From Jacaranda mimosifolia (taxonomy: Eukaryota > Streptophyta > Magnoliopsida > Lamiales > Bignoniaceae), in NCBI GenBank assembly GCA_018894105.1, contig CM032128.1:31581299-31645298 (forward strand): 64,000 bases of DNA, read 5' to 3'. Positions 1 to 12,779 of the stretch are shown here, one piece after another (position 1 is the first letter of the stretch; every line of letters begins with the position of its first letter). A program made the translations under genes and the position numbers. The notes beneath the pieces are model-generated. The model did not search any database and was not told where the DNA came from. It saw only the letters and a program-made list of their open reading frames with translations.

Positions 1-344
1 CCACAACTTTTATACTTCAAATCGACTACATATGTACTCTTTTAATTCCACTTATACACTTGATGTACAAAATTTTGCATTTGACATCCACATTGGCTTT
101 GCTAGGAAAATATTGCACCATATTAACATCCAATATCAATAAAATAGTCCAAATTAATCTCCAATCTCAACAAAATTCAAACCCGAGCATTTTCATTACT
201 TAAACTGATGCATGCCATATGTTTTGGCCCCATCTTAGATTTCACATTCTGCAATGTAGTGTGAAAATATTAGGCAGAGCAATAAAAGAAAACCTCATTT
301 TGTCTTGCCATTTTTGCAATCAAATATAGAAAAATTACTATATA

Positions 345-1064
345 CTACCATTTATAGTAATATATACTGGACAGGTTGATGTTTTGTACTTTAATTGCTT
401 GTACAACATATTTTACATACATAATCCTATTTTTGCAAGAAACCAACATGTAATCGAATAAAAAGTACCAAAATTTCAACAAGTCTTCAATTCAACAATG
501 CCACTGTTAGACTAAATTAAAAACAAATCAAATTAAAGGTTTTCTTTTGTGTGTGTATGAGAAGCATAAATCGAGAAAAATAAAGCACAAACCCAAAAAG
601 CGAAGTAAGAAGTATAAACCCAAAAAAAGAAGTATATAATAAGAAGTATAAACCTAAAAAAGTGAAGTATATACTACCACTTATAGTAATGTATAATGAA
701 AAGGTTGATGTTTTGTACTTCAATCGCTCGTACAATGTACTTTACATACATAATCCTATTTTCACAACAAACCAGTATGTGATCGAATAAGAAGTATAAC
801 CCCCCCCCCCCCCCCAAAAAAAAGTGTAAACCCAAAAAAAAGAAGTATATACTACCACTTATAGTAATGTATACTGAAAATGTTGATGTTTTGTACTTCA
901 ATTGCTTGTACAATGTACTTTATATATATAATTTTTTTCTTCACAACAAACCAGAATGTAATCGAATAAAAAGTACTAAAATTTCATCAAATATTCAATT
1001 CAACAATGCCACTGTTAGACTAAATTAAAAATAGATCAAATTGAGAAAAACAAAGCACAAATCC
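345..1064. repeat. Three diverged direct repeats
   Basis: Three copies begin near 345, 668 and 848 with actacca(t/c)ttatagtaat, continue through gttgatgttttgtactt and cttgtacaa, and reach taatcctattttt. A second shared segment (caacaatgccactgttagac) occurs near 495 and 1000. The repeat produces similar minus-strand open frames at 517-735 and 674-913. These are by-products of the repeat and not evidence of a gene. Confidence 0.7.
799..815. repeat. Homopolymer of 17 C
   Basis: Uninterrupted C run followed by an A run inside the second repeat unit. The exact length is prone to sequencing error. Confidence 0.9.
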
Positions 1065-1779
1065 ATGCAATTTAAGTGCAGAATAGGGTTTCCTTCATAT
1101 AATTTCACCATGTAGTTTCAGGAATAAGAAATGTAAACCCAAAAAAATGAAATACAACTTCAAGCCTTTCAAGTACAAATTAGAGATTTTCACATATTAC
1201 AACAAAAACCATATATTTAACAAATGGATTTAGGTTTTTAACAACTAAAACAAGAATTTGAACAAAGAAATATAAGAAAACTTACCTACAAAACTGTTCA
1301 AACTTGGAAAATGGGGGGTCAATGAAACAGAGCAAAAATTGCGAATTGAGCACCAGAAAACACCCTCTAGAACTTAGGCAACCTCACCTTTGTTCTCTTC
1401 TTTCTTTTCTTTGCACCTCTTCTCGACTTCTTAGTCTTGTTCCCAAAGATTATAGGGAGGAGGATGCGGATTTTTCTTTTTTTGGTTTGCATTCTGTCTT
1501 CTGTTCTTCTTTTTGCATAGGAGAAGTCGCAGGAGAATTTTTTTTCTTTTTGCACTTCTTGTTGCAGAAAAGAAGCACTTCTTTCCATGTGAAAATTGTG
1601 TTTGGCCAAGTTGGTTTTTGGGTTGTTTTGACTAAGTGCAAGGGCATTTTAAATATTTCTCAAAGAAATAGGGAGTGATTTCTAAACTTTTACAAAAAAA
1701 GTAGGGAGTGTATTGTTTAAAAAAACAAGTGGGGAGTAAAGTGGAAATTGAAAGTAGGGTTAGATACTTTATCCTAATT

Positions 1780-2130
1780 AACTGTTGATAATTTTTGTTG
1801 TTTCTTATTTTAAAAAAAATTATATATGCTATGAAAAGCTTGTAACTATACCTTTTAGTTATAGTTGTGAAATTAATTTTGTTATAATTTTTTATAATGA
1901 ATATCTTATTTTTTTTATAATAAATTTTTATTAGTAAAAATAGTCCTCAGAAGAGTCTCATTCTTAGGCTGATGAATGTGACGCGACAATTGAATAAATT
2001 GGGAGGGATACTATATTCAATTAGTGTCTTTTTAACCGCCATGACACCCACATTTGAAAACATGGGCGGTTAAGACTGGAAATTGAAGAGAAGAATTGGC
2101 CATCGTTTTTGTACAGCGGAAGAATTGACA
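1780..2130. repeat. Block-flank repeat, copy 1 (also near 20040 and 23230)
   Basis: Contains ctcattcttaggctgatgaatg, with closely similar sequence near 20215, 24145 and 24300 and, inverted, near 23970. The copies belong to the 3'-flank region of the dioxygenase duplication blocks. No coding potential. Confidence 0.6.
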
Positions 2131-3147
2131 ATTTTCCATTCTATATATATAGACATGGTAATTGGGTACTTAAGAGTAACCCAATAATAGGTAATAATGG
2201 GTTAGATAAATTAATAAATTTACTTATTTTTTGTTGAGTACGAGATAGTGAATCTATTATCAATGAGGATGGGTAACGGGTAATCCACTGGTACCCATAA
2301 TAAATTTTTATTTTTTAATATTTAAAGATAAATTAATATCTGCCTTGCAAACTTGCATAATATTATTAAAATATTAACTAAATAAAACTAAAAAAAAAAC
2401 TACGAATTTATTATGTTGAATAATTATTTAAAGTATATTAAGAACATTGTAGTTTAAAACTTACAACTTAAATACATATTCAAAATCCACCAAATTTAAG
2501 ATATATTACATTCACATTCAAATTTAAATTCCATTACATGTCAAAAGTTTTTTGAATTAAATGTTTAAATATCACTCACACATTGATGTTCTTGTAGAAG
2601 AATATGTTACATCCATGGGAATATGCACAACAAATTATTCATCGCTTGACTACATAGGTGACTGCTATTTGCGAAGGGCTTTTTTGTTATACACTATTTT
2701 GTATTTAGAGTATTGCTTGACGGTATAAGTTAATTCAGTTTATTGTAATTTTTTTTTATAAAATCCAAAAATTAAAATTTAGATTAAAAATTTAAAAATA
2801 TAAATATATATACAGGTAACCCATGGGTAATTGCAGGTTGTGCCAAAAGACGGCGGGTAATTTGGATATGGGTAAAATTACTTGCATTTTATTGGGTTGG
2901 AAATATAAGACCAATTACCTGTATTTTTTAAGTATCAATGGGTATAGGTAATATTTTGCCAAATCTATATATACACAATAGTTCACCAAAAATATATATA
3001 TACACACACACACAATATATATATCACGTGATTTATTTGCATTTTTGTATTATTTATTCATGCAATCTCTTTAAATAGTATTGCCTCGGTATGATCTAAT
3101 GATTAGCATTGCTTATTGACTTGAGAGATGTAACCAGTTAAGAATTA
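2131..3147. other. Non-coding AT-rich stretch with TTACCC/GGGTAA motifs
   Basis: No supported gene. The stretch from about 2158 to 2960 starts and ends with clustered gggtaa/ttaccc motifs in both orientations (for example gggtaacgggtaatcc near 2271 and aggtaacccatgggtaat near 2815), which suggests an old inverted-repeat transposon whose ends I could not fix. The TA/CA dinucleotide run at 2985-3020 is simple repeat. Confidence 0.4.
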
Positions 3148-3574
3148 GGGGCTGCTTTGTTTTATTTCTAGAGGCATTTTCAATTTCATATATTTTTAAA
3201 AGTTAAAAGTAAGTTATAAAATAAAAATAAAAATTGAGATGTATTTGGATGAAATGTTGGAAAGTAATGATTAAAATAGGTTATAGAATTGAAAGATAGG
3301 TTGATTTATATTTTTGTATGTTTAAAAATTTTATTTTTTAAAATATATGTATATTTTATTAATTTTAAAATAATAATAAATATTTTATGTCAATTAAATT
3401 TGAATTTGATTGTTGTGAGAGTACTATGATAATATGGTAGGTTTAGAAAGAGTTTAAAAATGAAAAAAAAGAAACATTTGAAGTGAAAATGGATAGAAAG
3501 TAATGATTTTCAATTTTCATTTTAGAATGAAAATGAAAATGGCATGGGGTGTGGAAATGAAAATAAATAGGCCC
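3148..3574. mobile_element. MITE, possibly hAT-like, confirmed by paralogous empty site
   Basis: About 427 bp with imperfect inverted ends: left ggggctgctttgttttattt, and reading inward from the right gggcctatttattttcattt. The paralogous flank near 20428-20480 runs straight from tgtaactggccaaaaaataa into tgctcgacttataattt with no insertion, while here the same two flanks are separated by this element. No transposase. The superfamily call is by end style only. Confidence 0.6.
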
Positions 3575-5030
3575 TTTACTGTCCGACTTACAATTTATAC
3601 TATTAATAAAACACCTATCCGTTGTGGTATGTTTTCGTGTGATGTACGTAAAATGCCCTCTTTTTTTTTTTTATCTTCAACCATTTACAACCCACACATT
3701 TTATATCCATAATTATCAATTTGTCTTAACATTTTGTTATTACTTATGTAAAAACTTAAATAAATAATTATCAAATGCTATTAGAAATTAATATTACATC
3801 AAAAAATAAATTATTTACTCTATACTATAAAATTTTTAGCACATGCATCGAATATACCCAAATTGCTAGTACTTATAAAAATGTAACTACATTCTTCATA
3901 CTCATGGTCGCCTAATATATATGGCATTTCGCATTGTTTATATAAAAAATAAAATTATACTTTTGCTAACAACTATAATTTTATGTTACATTTAAGGAAA
4001 TTATCGAAAAAAAAAGAAAAATATTTAAAGTTGCATGAAGCGCAATATTACATTATTTAAAGTATGAAAAAATTACTTAACATTTTCTTGACAGCATAAT
4101 AATATATAAATATGGATGGTATCATTTGATTAATTAACCACTAATATTTATTGCTTAGATAACGTAATTTTGATTTAGAAGAAATTATAGAATGCATTTG
4201 CACGCACACGCACATGAAACTCAGTTGAGAAAATATATTTTAAAGTCAAAATTCAATGGTTTAGACATAGCTAATGGTTTTTAATTCAGTGACATAATTT
4301 GTGAGGTCGAGATTTGAATTTAGTGGATTTTTAATGTGTGTACAAATAAAAACAAATTCTAGTGTTTCAACCTTATCCAATTAAATTTATATATTATTAG
4401 TTGCTTTTCTAGATTGATATTTGTAGTTATTTCTCTAGATTGTCCAATCTGGAGACTAACCGGTCAAGACTGAACTACAGCTTGCAAATTTGGGGTCAAA
4501 TTTTTTAACTATGACGCCATACTTCTATAGATAACCTTAAATAAAATTCCACTTTTCTTCTCAATTTAATAAAATAAATAAAAAAAAGTCACTAAAGTAC
4601 AGAATTTGAATTAATTGAGGTTATTCTAGAGTTCAATCCTAGAATTATAAGTTTAGATTTAATTTTTTTTTTACTTAATATTATAGATAAATGTTAAGTG
4701 TATAAAATGTTTTTTTAAATAAACATTTAAATGTTGTGAATCACATACACACGTACAATATCTGTAAAATGAAATAAAAAATGAAGTAGCAATCGAAATC
4801 GATAATCCAAAATATAAAATGTAAAAATGGAAAATGTGGTACAGAAGAAATTAAATAAAAGAGATGCCAAGTATTATTAATACAAATTAATTAAGTGAAG
4901 TAACACTTCATACGTTGTTATTTGTTGTAATACACAGCAGAAAATTAAAAACACAGAAAAATTACACATGTTGATATCGACTAAACTATTAATTTATTCA
5001 TGATGATGGGATTAAAGAACACACAAAAAT
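3575..5030. other. 3' flank of dioxygenase copy 1 (duplicated block)
   Basis: No gene. The segment closely parallels 13440-14880 and in part 24800-26105 and 46321-46680: the same order of landmarks (actatgacgccat near 4508, gataacctta near 4531, ttctagagttcaatcctaga near 4624) occurs in each. It is therefore part of the tandemly duplicated unit and contains the presumed 3' UTR of the gene. Confidence 0.7.
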
Positions 5031-6396
5031 TCATCGAATCTTGAAATGAGGCAAAGCCGAGGTGATTTCATGGAATTTTGTCTTGTAATAATCGCAGAAT
5101 TCCATGAACATCAACTCTCTGTATATCGCTGGATTTTCATCAGACAGAAGCTCTTTTATGGGCCCAAACGGCTTCGCTGCAGCCTTGAGGCTTGGAGTGA
5201 AGAAACATGCAACTGAAATCCTTGGCCCGACAGACTGAGCCAACACTCTGTGCTCCACGCTTATGAACTTGTCGTTGCTAATAATCTAATCATAATATCA
5301 TCCAAAAAAAAATAAAAAATGGAACAATTTAGAGAATTATTACATCTCAAATGTAAAATATAAATTAAAAAAAAAAAACTATTTTTTAAAAATATATATA
5401 TGTATATACCTGCAATAGATCACCAATATTGGCGATGAGGGCTCCATGGACAGGAGGCACATCGACCCATTGGTCGCCGTGAAGAATTTGGAGGCCACCG
5501 AGGCTGTCTTGCATAAGCAACGTCAGAAAAGTCATGTCTGAATGCTTTGATGTGCCTAAGGTTTTTTGAGGCTCAGGGCATTTTGGATAGTACAAGCATG
5601 CCAACGCCTCACTTTTCATGCATTCCATTCTTGACAGGTGATCGCTGGCAAGTCCAAGAGCCTCAGACAGTAATTCTGCCATGGTTTCCCTGAGTTCAAT
5701 CATGTGTTTCACATATTTCTGCACTTCCTGTCTGCAAATAATTATTTTACATTAATTTTGACAAGTTATATATATGCTCCAATTGAAACAACAACGTTAT
5801 ATAAATAACTACATATACATACATATATATATATATAAATATATATACCTGCAGGCTGAAGGTATATCTTGAGGGTCGATTTGATCATCACGAAAAACAC
5901 AAGTTAATATATCCCTCCAACAGGCGTAATCGTTTTCCCGTTGAGGCGGATTGCTGCTGAATCTGACTCTCTTTCTGCTGTCGGATGAATATAAGGGCAT
6001 TTTCTCCTCCGTTGGCTGCTCGTGGAATCGCCTGACGGCTTCCAACATGGCATCCATTGTGTCCAATGGGATCCCATGATTCACTATTCTGAAGAATCCC
6101 CATTCTTGGGCCGCCTTACGGATTCCCTCCACCACTTCCCTCCGCCTTGCTCCGCCGCTCTCCACCCCTTGAAAATCTATGGTGGGCAGCTCGAGTTTTC
6201 CGGCGCCGCCATGGTTGGTTGTTTTGGGTTGGGGATGGCTCTCCAAAGTCTCGGTTGGATGAACGAAGATCCGTGGGATCTTAGCCACACCAGCATCCAC
6301 GAGACCCTTAACGCCAGCTTTTGTTTCATCGAATTCTTTTACTTCTTTGGCCCAATCGTAATGGTGCCCATCTCCATTATTGCTAGAAACCACCAT
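5031..6396 (-). CDS. 2-oxoglutarate/Fe(II)-dependent dioxygenase (ACC-oxidase-homolog type), copy 1
   Basis: Complete three-exon gene on the minus strand: exon 1 6396-5849 (548 nt), exon 2 5731-5410 (322 nt), exon 3 5285-5031 (255 nt, TGA stop), giving 374 aa. Both introns (117 and 124 bp) start GTATAT and end in AG. The N-terminal dioxygenase domain covers about residues 68-170 (LELPTIDF at 68-75, NHGIP at 106-110). The catalytic jelly-roll domain follows from about 225, with the iron ligands H246, D248 (SKHSD) and H302 (VEHRV) and the 2-oxoglutarate-binding R312-x-S314 (GPRIS). The enzyme should hydroxylate, demethylate or desaturate a small molecule in the cytosol, using 2-oxoglutarate, O2 and Fe(II). 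It groups with ACC-oxidase homologs such as deacetoxyvindoline 4-hydroxylase. True ACC oxidase makes ethylene without 2-oxoglutarate and lacks this type of N-terminus. The substrate cannot be read from sequence. Exon 3 encodes nearly the same protein as copy 2, with differences that are mostly silent. Confidence 0.93.
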
Positions 6397-6432
6397 TTTT
6401 CAATTAGCTACTGATCAAGTTGTGTAGAACAT

Positions 6433-6439
6433 TTATATA
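6433..6439 (-). promoter_or_regulatory. TATA box of dioxygenase copy 1
   Basis: TATATAA on the minus strand, about 37-44 bases upstream of the ATG at 6396, inside a palindromic atttatataaat. The same element lies upstream of copies 2 and 3, so the 5' UTR is probably only 10-25 nt. Confidence 0.6.
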
Positions 6440-6444
6440 AATGA

Positions 6445-7781
6445 ATATATTTTTGTGTCTTAACAATTATGCAGTAGAGACTAGAGAGTGCATGCATGAA
6501 ATTTGTGAAGGATATTATGCAATTATATATACTACAGAAAAAGGGGTAGTTGGCTGCTACAGCCTCGGGACTGGGGAGTCGACAATATTAGTTAATGGAT
6601 CCCTTCTTGACTAATTCTATCCCCTCAGAACACCAATTCTGAATTCAAAATTACATTAACTTTGTTTAACACTTCAAAAGTGAATAAATAATTTTTTTAA
6701 GTAAATAGATGTTTATTTAAATATATAGATTGATTTTTTAATTATATATATATAATAATATCATATTTTTATCAAGACACACATGTGTGTCAAGAATTTA
6801 AACTCTAAACTTCACATATATAATTATAAGTACCATATATTAAATCAATTGAACACTCAATTTTGAATACAAGTAGATGAATTATATGAAATTCTTCTAA
6901 CTTTGCCTACCATATATATAGCTCTCATAGCTGCATTCTTGAAATTCGTGACATGTAATAAACAAATAGTATTTCACTCTGAACAAACTAACAAACAATT
7001 AAGGCATCTAAAATATCTAAATCAAAAAAAGGCCATGTGAACGAATTGAAAGATTCTGAAAGATTTTGAAAGGAAGCAGCATGGCTATGCTTTTGCAGTG
7101 AGTGGAAACAATGGTACAAGATATTGTTAAATATACAGGTGATGTAAGCAACCCATGTGGTGCAAACTGAATAGTACACAATTGTGTAAATAATACCGAA
7201 TTTTGAATTAATTGAGAATTGATCCGTATTTATTTTACCTATTAAATAACACATTAAGTGAAATTAAAAAATTATATTGAAACTAGTAATCCGTATTAAA
7301 TGTGACCTTAATTAATGGACAACGTAACCTCACCGCAGAATTATAATCTTATTAATTCTATTGCAATCACACCCTCGTCTTTTTTCTTTTGACACAACCT
7401 TCAAATATTTTAATTTTTCGGCAATGACGTGACACTCCGTTCATTTGATTTCTATTCATTTTTTATTTGGCCAAACTAAGTAAGTGCCAAAAATGTCCTT
7501 TGATTCCACAAATAGTCAACAACAATTTTGTAAAGCATTAACAATTCTCTTCTATATTATGGATGCTATAAGTATCACTAAAGAAATGGATATATAATAA
7601 TTAGGGTATGTTTACAGTGAAGTATATATGATAGTATTTAATTACCTCATATGAGGTACTATTAAATTAAATGATATATGTCTTTTTACAATATGTTATC
7701 GTTTATTTTATAATAAGTTGTTAATTTTTTATTTTAAAATTTTAGTATATTAAGAGGTTAGTAAATATTTTAAAAAAAAAT
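6445..7781. other. 5' flank of dioxygenase copy 1
   Basis: No supported gene. Conserved with 16280-18120 and 27800-28700: the tract ggctgctacagcctc (near 6551), aattctgaattcaaaa (near 6635) and the later cttattaattcta / gacacaacc tract (near 7350-7400) recur in order in the other copies. Likely promoter-proximal DNA of the duplicated block. Confidence 0.6.
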
Positions 7782-10700
7782 TGTAACGCCCTGACTGGGA
7801 GGCGCTTGCTTCTTGTCGAGGTGCTACTCAACAATATCACACAAGTCTTCGTTACAAGAGAACACACATTTCTCGAAAATCCAAAATATTTAATTTCTGC
7901 TATGATCTGCATCGGATGTTCTAGTCTGAATCGAAATATGCACTTCTATCACCCTCATTGTCTCATGTGTCGCCTAGATTAGTCTATCTTTGTCGCTTGT
8001 TCTTATCTGGGGTAAAGAACAGAGAGCAATAATAAAACAACATAAATCCGATGACTTAGTGAGATAGTTTAGCAATAACAACCAAGTAACAATTTCACAA
8101 TTATTATATAAGAGACAATTAGAGGTATAAATATTCTGAGAAGTTGTGAGAGAGAAAGTTTTAGTCAAATTTTAGAGTGATTCATCTCACCACCGTCCCA
8201 TACAGTGATGAGACTTCACAAATTCATTATCTCTCACAGAGGAAATTTAAATCACGATTACGACCACAAGGGGTCGACATATCACTTGAACAATCATTGT
8301 GTTTGTATCAAATACTCGAGTTTCGAAGTATAAAATAAAATTAATAATCACTTTTACACTTTAGCTGTTGGTGGTTCTCCTACCTTATCACTCCACTTTC
8401 GAAAATACGAAAATTCTTATTCCTCCAAAGTACCGTGTGATCGGCTCGAATACTTAATCACTCACTAGGCATGGCTAGCCACATGCCTGATCCCACTCAT
8501 AGACGGCTACCTCCAGCTTACTATGAGTAAGGATTTTATGTACACTTTGTATAGGTATCAGTCGAAAGATCGGTTACCGTCGATCCGTTCCGCCAGGTCG
8601 TCTTTCGTAACTGATCCCAGGGCCCACCCTCAAGGGTATTGAACACTTTCACTATTATCACTTACCATGTCCAACAACATTTCACTAAACACATCAAGTC
8701 GCCATGTTAATGCAAAATCACCATTTCAGCACTAAGCTGGTTTCAAGATAGACATGGCGATAAAATATGTATTTCAAAATCACTTTTTAGCTTTCTCAAC
8801 ACAATCGCCAATTGCAAATAAAACGATAATAATTAATATCAATAAAAGCGCTCAGTAAAAAAGGGCAATGTGGAGTACTACTTTCATAAACAAATTATTT
8901 TCTCAAAGCTCATTTACACACTTGGAAACTCAAGTGGGTATAATTCAGGGATCACGAGAGAGGAACAAAGTGACTATCAAGATTATCACTGGAATTAATG
9001 ATTGATGAGTATTGTAGAATAAACAAACAACATCGATTGAGTCTCAGCACAATCAGGATCAAATAATAAGGATGTAATAGCAACTACATATGTTCTTTCC
9101 CCAGCAATGAAAGCTAATATAACTCACCTGAAAAATGCAGAGGAATTCTTAATCGTATAGTCACTCAGGTTCTGGCTTCTTAGTCAAATTGAGCACTGTC
9201 ATAAGATAACTTAAGTTGTCATTCTGTCAACCTTTCTGAATTTTAACTAAAAATATAGTTAATATCTTTATCAACTTTAAGGTTATTTTGACACTCGAGT
9301 TCAATTATATCTCATCTTATGCAGCCTTAATCCTCCAACTATATGATACTTAAGTGTTGCAAGATCTTACTTATTCGAGCCCATTAAATCTCGCTTTATC
9401 GTCTTAAAGTTTTAACCATCTTAATAACTTCACGTGCTCAAGCCAACTTAATCCTCTAATTACCCCCAATAAACCCCATTTGCTATTCCACTTATCTTAT
9501 AGTCAAGTAATAGGGGTCTAGGTTCCTAAACCAGTTGGATTTCATGAGTTCATTAAGTCAAGGTCTGATAATTCATTCTCATTTCAATACTTATATAACT
9601 TAATCTTTAGATGAAGCTTAACTATATTTTGTTCACAACGCACTATATTGTTGAGTTTAAGGGTATAACTTTGAATCAATCTTTCTTAATTAACCAAACT
9701 TAGAATTAGAATCCATTTTGTTCACGACTTACAAAATCACTCATCATCTCAATTGAAATTACAAGATTAATATATAAACTTAGACTAAATCGTGGTTTAA
9801 CAATCTTAATTTACAATCAACTTCACCCAAAAATCCAATTACATACTACAATTCAATTGAATTAAAATTTGATTATTGAAATTTAACCAAATTGGGTTGG
9901 ATCGAGACCCAACCTCAGGCCCGAAATAGTCTAGATGAGCCTGAAATATAAATCTGAACAAATTGCTCAAAAATCATCGGGTCATGCGTCGCCGCTGGAC
10001 CTCCATGCAAGGTAAACTAATACCACCATCTTGTGCGCCTTCGCGAGACCAACAAAACCCCTCAAACAATTCTTCATTTCATGGTCGTCGTCGCGATGGC
10101 CAATTTGGCTGAAAAACCAATCGGCAAACCCTAGCGCTGCCGGGACACCACCACGTTAATTCTTCCTCCGTCTGCCGTTAAAACTTCAAATTGACATCAC
10201 CACCAGACTACCCATAACCTCACGACTAAAACCTACCCAGTTCCCGTCCATTTCCAACGCCATATGCCGGAGAACGACCAACTCCACCGCGAGCTCGCCG
10301 TCCCCCTTTATTCCCAGCGAATTCCTTGGTGGTTTGGGTGAAACTGGGTATGGTTTTGCTCCCTGAGCTGAGAAGAGCCTAACTATGGTTTCGATTTTGT
10401 GTTTCGCGGCCAATATCCAGCAATTCATTGGTGGGGTAGCTTTGGGCCTTTTTGGAGAATTTGACAAAAATATGTCCTTAATCTTATATATATAAATGTA
10501 CTTTCCAGCATCTTCAATTTGACCCTCAAACTTCTGACCGACTTCAATATTACCCCAAAACTTTTAAACTGGCTTCAATTTAGTCCATGGGCTTCAATTA
10601 AGTCCTCTAACTTTCAACTCTTGCACATTGACCCCCTAACATTCTTAATTTCGGTCAGTTAGGTCCAAACTGATTTGTTTTAAAGTCCTCGAGCTTTTAC

Positions 10701-10856
10701 TCCTCTTACATTGACTCCCTAAACTTTATAATTTTAAACAATTAAGTCCTTTTCTTATTTATGATTAAATCCCTCAATTCCCAATATTTCTACCTAACTT
10801 TTATTGATTTAATTTAATCAACTTAAATTTACAATCCCAAAAATCGGAGTGTTACA
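7782..10856. mobile_element. Probable solo LTR (about 3.1 kb), chromovirus Del/Tekay-like
   Basis: The segment starts TGTAACGCCC and ends GGAGTGTTACA, the short inverted LTR ends seen in plant Ty3/gypsy chromoviruses with very long LTRs. Its base composition is clearly higher in GC than the flanks. It contains no gag-pol, and no second copy lies in the window, so it is read as a solo LTR or a lone terminal piece. The five bases on each side (aaaat and taatt) do not match, so a clean target duplication is not seen. The open frame at 10186-10467 is not conserved with anything I recognise. Confidence 0.55.
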
Positions 10857-11994
10857 TAATTAAAAGACATTTTTGAAGAAAATAATTAAAATACAAGGTA
10901 GATATATTTTTTTCCATTCTAATCATAATTTTAAACTTCAAAATGTTAATATAATACAACCATTTTAATACAATTTAATAATTTTAAATGAATAAAATAA
11001 TTAAAAAGGTAAATTTAGATAATATTAAATTAATACTTAATAATATACAAAAATACAAATATATTTAAAATTATTTCATTAAATTATAAATTAACTAAAA
11101 ATTAATTTAAAAAAATAGAAAAAAAAAAGGAAAAAAGAGAAGTTATCTTTCGCTTCTCCGCTCCCGGCCAACGGACCCACCCCACCCCCCACACCTATGC
11201 CCCCGCCCACAACCCCGCCAGTCCAAGCCGAGCTGGTCAAGGCTGCCAGCGGCAGGATCGAAGGTGGGGGTGGGGTTTCATATATATATATATGTATGTA
11301 TTTATATATATACATAATATAGATGTATATATATCTATATATTATTTTAAAAGATTTTTTATAGAAGGCCTTTGTGGGTTTTACTTTTTAGCTTTTTATT
11401 ATTTTTAAATTTTTTTTGAGTGAAGGTTAAACGGATAATTTATATTTTGTTGGTTTTTTTCATAAACCAATCAAATTTGAGGGGTTTTTTTTCCCATAAA
11501 AATATAACAATTTCCATTAAAAACTTTAATAAAAAATTGAACGACGTACCAAAAGTAAATATTATTGGACTAAAATGATAATTTTACTTGAAAAATATAT
11601 TTGAATAAATAATTTGTTAATGCATAAAAAAATATTAATATATTAGTTAAATATCTCATATAGTCATACCTATTGACAATCATATAAAGTATATCATTTA
11701 TCGTCCACTAAATAAATACGCTAAATATGTTATTGATTTATACCTGAATCGAATCCAATAATACTTTTATTTCTCAAATAATGAACTTAAATTAAATAGA
11801 TCTAACAACAAACTTCGGATCCAAATATTATAAAATTATCTTACTTATTATTTTGTATTTGCGAATTAGATCCCATATTATAAGATATCAAAAGTTATCG
11901 TAATTATTATTATCATAAAATAGCATTACATGTGCTTAACAATACCATATGTATAAATGTGTTGTAGATAAAAAATAATATTATAAATACACAC

Positions 11995-12027
<33 letters not shown>

Positions 12028-12779
12028 AACATGTGGAGCCCAATATTAGCAGTAGAAAAGTAACCAATGCAAAAATAAATCTGTAAATAATATTAAAATA
12101 TAAATATGAATTTATATTAGCCAATATATTAATAAAAGATAATAAAATGTTGTAGCTAAAATTTTGAATTAATTTGATAATGTCAATTAAGAATAAATTC
12201 TGGCACTTTTCTAAAATGACTTGTTAACATAATTTTTGAAGTACATTAATGTATATCACATGTAATTATTTGACATTTCTATTGCAAACTAAATTATATT
12301 TTTCATTAATCTAAAAATAAAAATGCATAAAAAGATACTAAAATACAATATTTATAGTAATTATAAGATAAGGTATATTAGTATAATAAATATAAATAGG
12401 CTTATTCTACATTTTATGGGTTGAATGAAAAAGCCAATTAAAGAAAAATCTAAGGGGCCCAAAATATATACGAAGGCATTTAATGGAGTGGAGCACAAAA
12501 TAAATAAAATTTTACCAGTGGCAGCCATTATTTGGATACAGTGCAACCTCAAGATACAATTAAAATTCATCATCAACTGCTTATACAGATAACATGTTAA
12601 ATGTACTTTATATGTTACCAATTAATCATAAAAAAAAATGATTATGATTTCACTTTATAAATTTAGTGACTCAAATTAAGAATTTATGTACATTCCTCAC
12701 ATAATAAATGTATAATAAGGTTGCACCATAGACTATTCCTAATAATTAATGATTATTTTCATCCTGAAATTTTTACAAA
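10857..12779. other. AT-rich intergenic DNA with a GC-rich core
   Basis: No supported gene. Mostly A/T runs, including (CA)n then (TA)n at about 11985-12030. The short open frames at 11091-11315 and 12361-12621 are low in complexity or lack any family signature. The block resembles the AT-rich surroundings of the GC-rich cores at 21195 and 43796. Confidence 0.5.
11140..11280. repeat. GC-rich island in AT-rich DNA
   Basis: About 140 bases of C/G-rich sequence (ccggccaacggacccacccc, then a polypurine ggtgggggtggggttt) set abruptly between A-runs and TATA repeats. Similar abrupt islands occur at 21195-21415 and 43796-43960. Confidence 0.6.

Larger units (their letters stand above)
1..1745. mobile_element. 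Probable end of a Mutator-like element, left end outside window
   Basis: No gene can be supported here. The right-hand 100 bases (about 1645-1745) carry several copies of a GGGAGT-type motif spaced by A/T runs (gggagtgattt, gggagtgtatt, ggggagtaaag), a look common to the terminal regions of plant Mutator-like elements. Two long open frames (1304-1678 plus, 1367-1609 minus) lie over each other on opposite strands in a T/C-rich tract and neither resembles a known family. The assignment rests on terminal-region style only; the other end and any target duplication lie left of the window. Confidence 0.3.

Noticed and set aside
517..913. Two similar small minus-strand proteins (YKTSTFS-YITISGSIYF)
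   Set aside because: They are the same DNA repeat read twice, and the frames run into the poly-C tract and low-complexity sequence.
1304..1678. 124-residue plus-strand frame with an overlapping basic minus-strand frame
   Set aside because: T/C-rich tract read on both strands without family similarity.
10186..10467. 93-residue minus-strand open frame in the solo LTR
   Set aside because: No recognisable domain, no splice or promoter context, and it lies inside an LTR.
11091..11315. Gly/Pro-rich minus-strand frame
   Set aside because: Its residues simply reflect the GC-rich island and the TATA repeat next to it.
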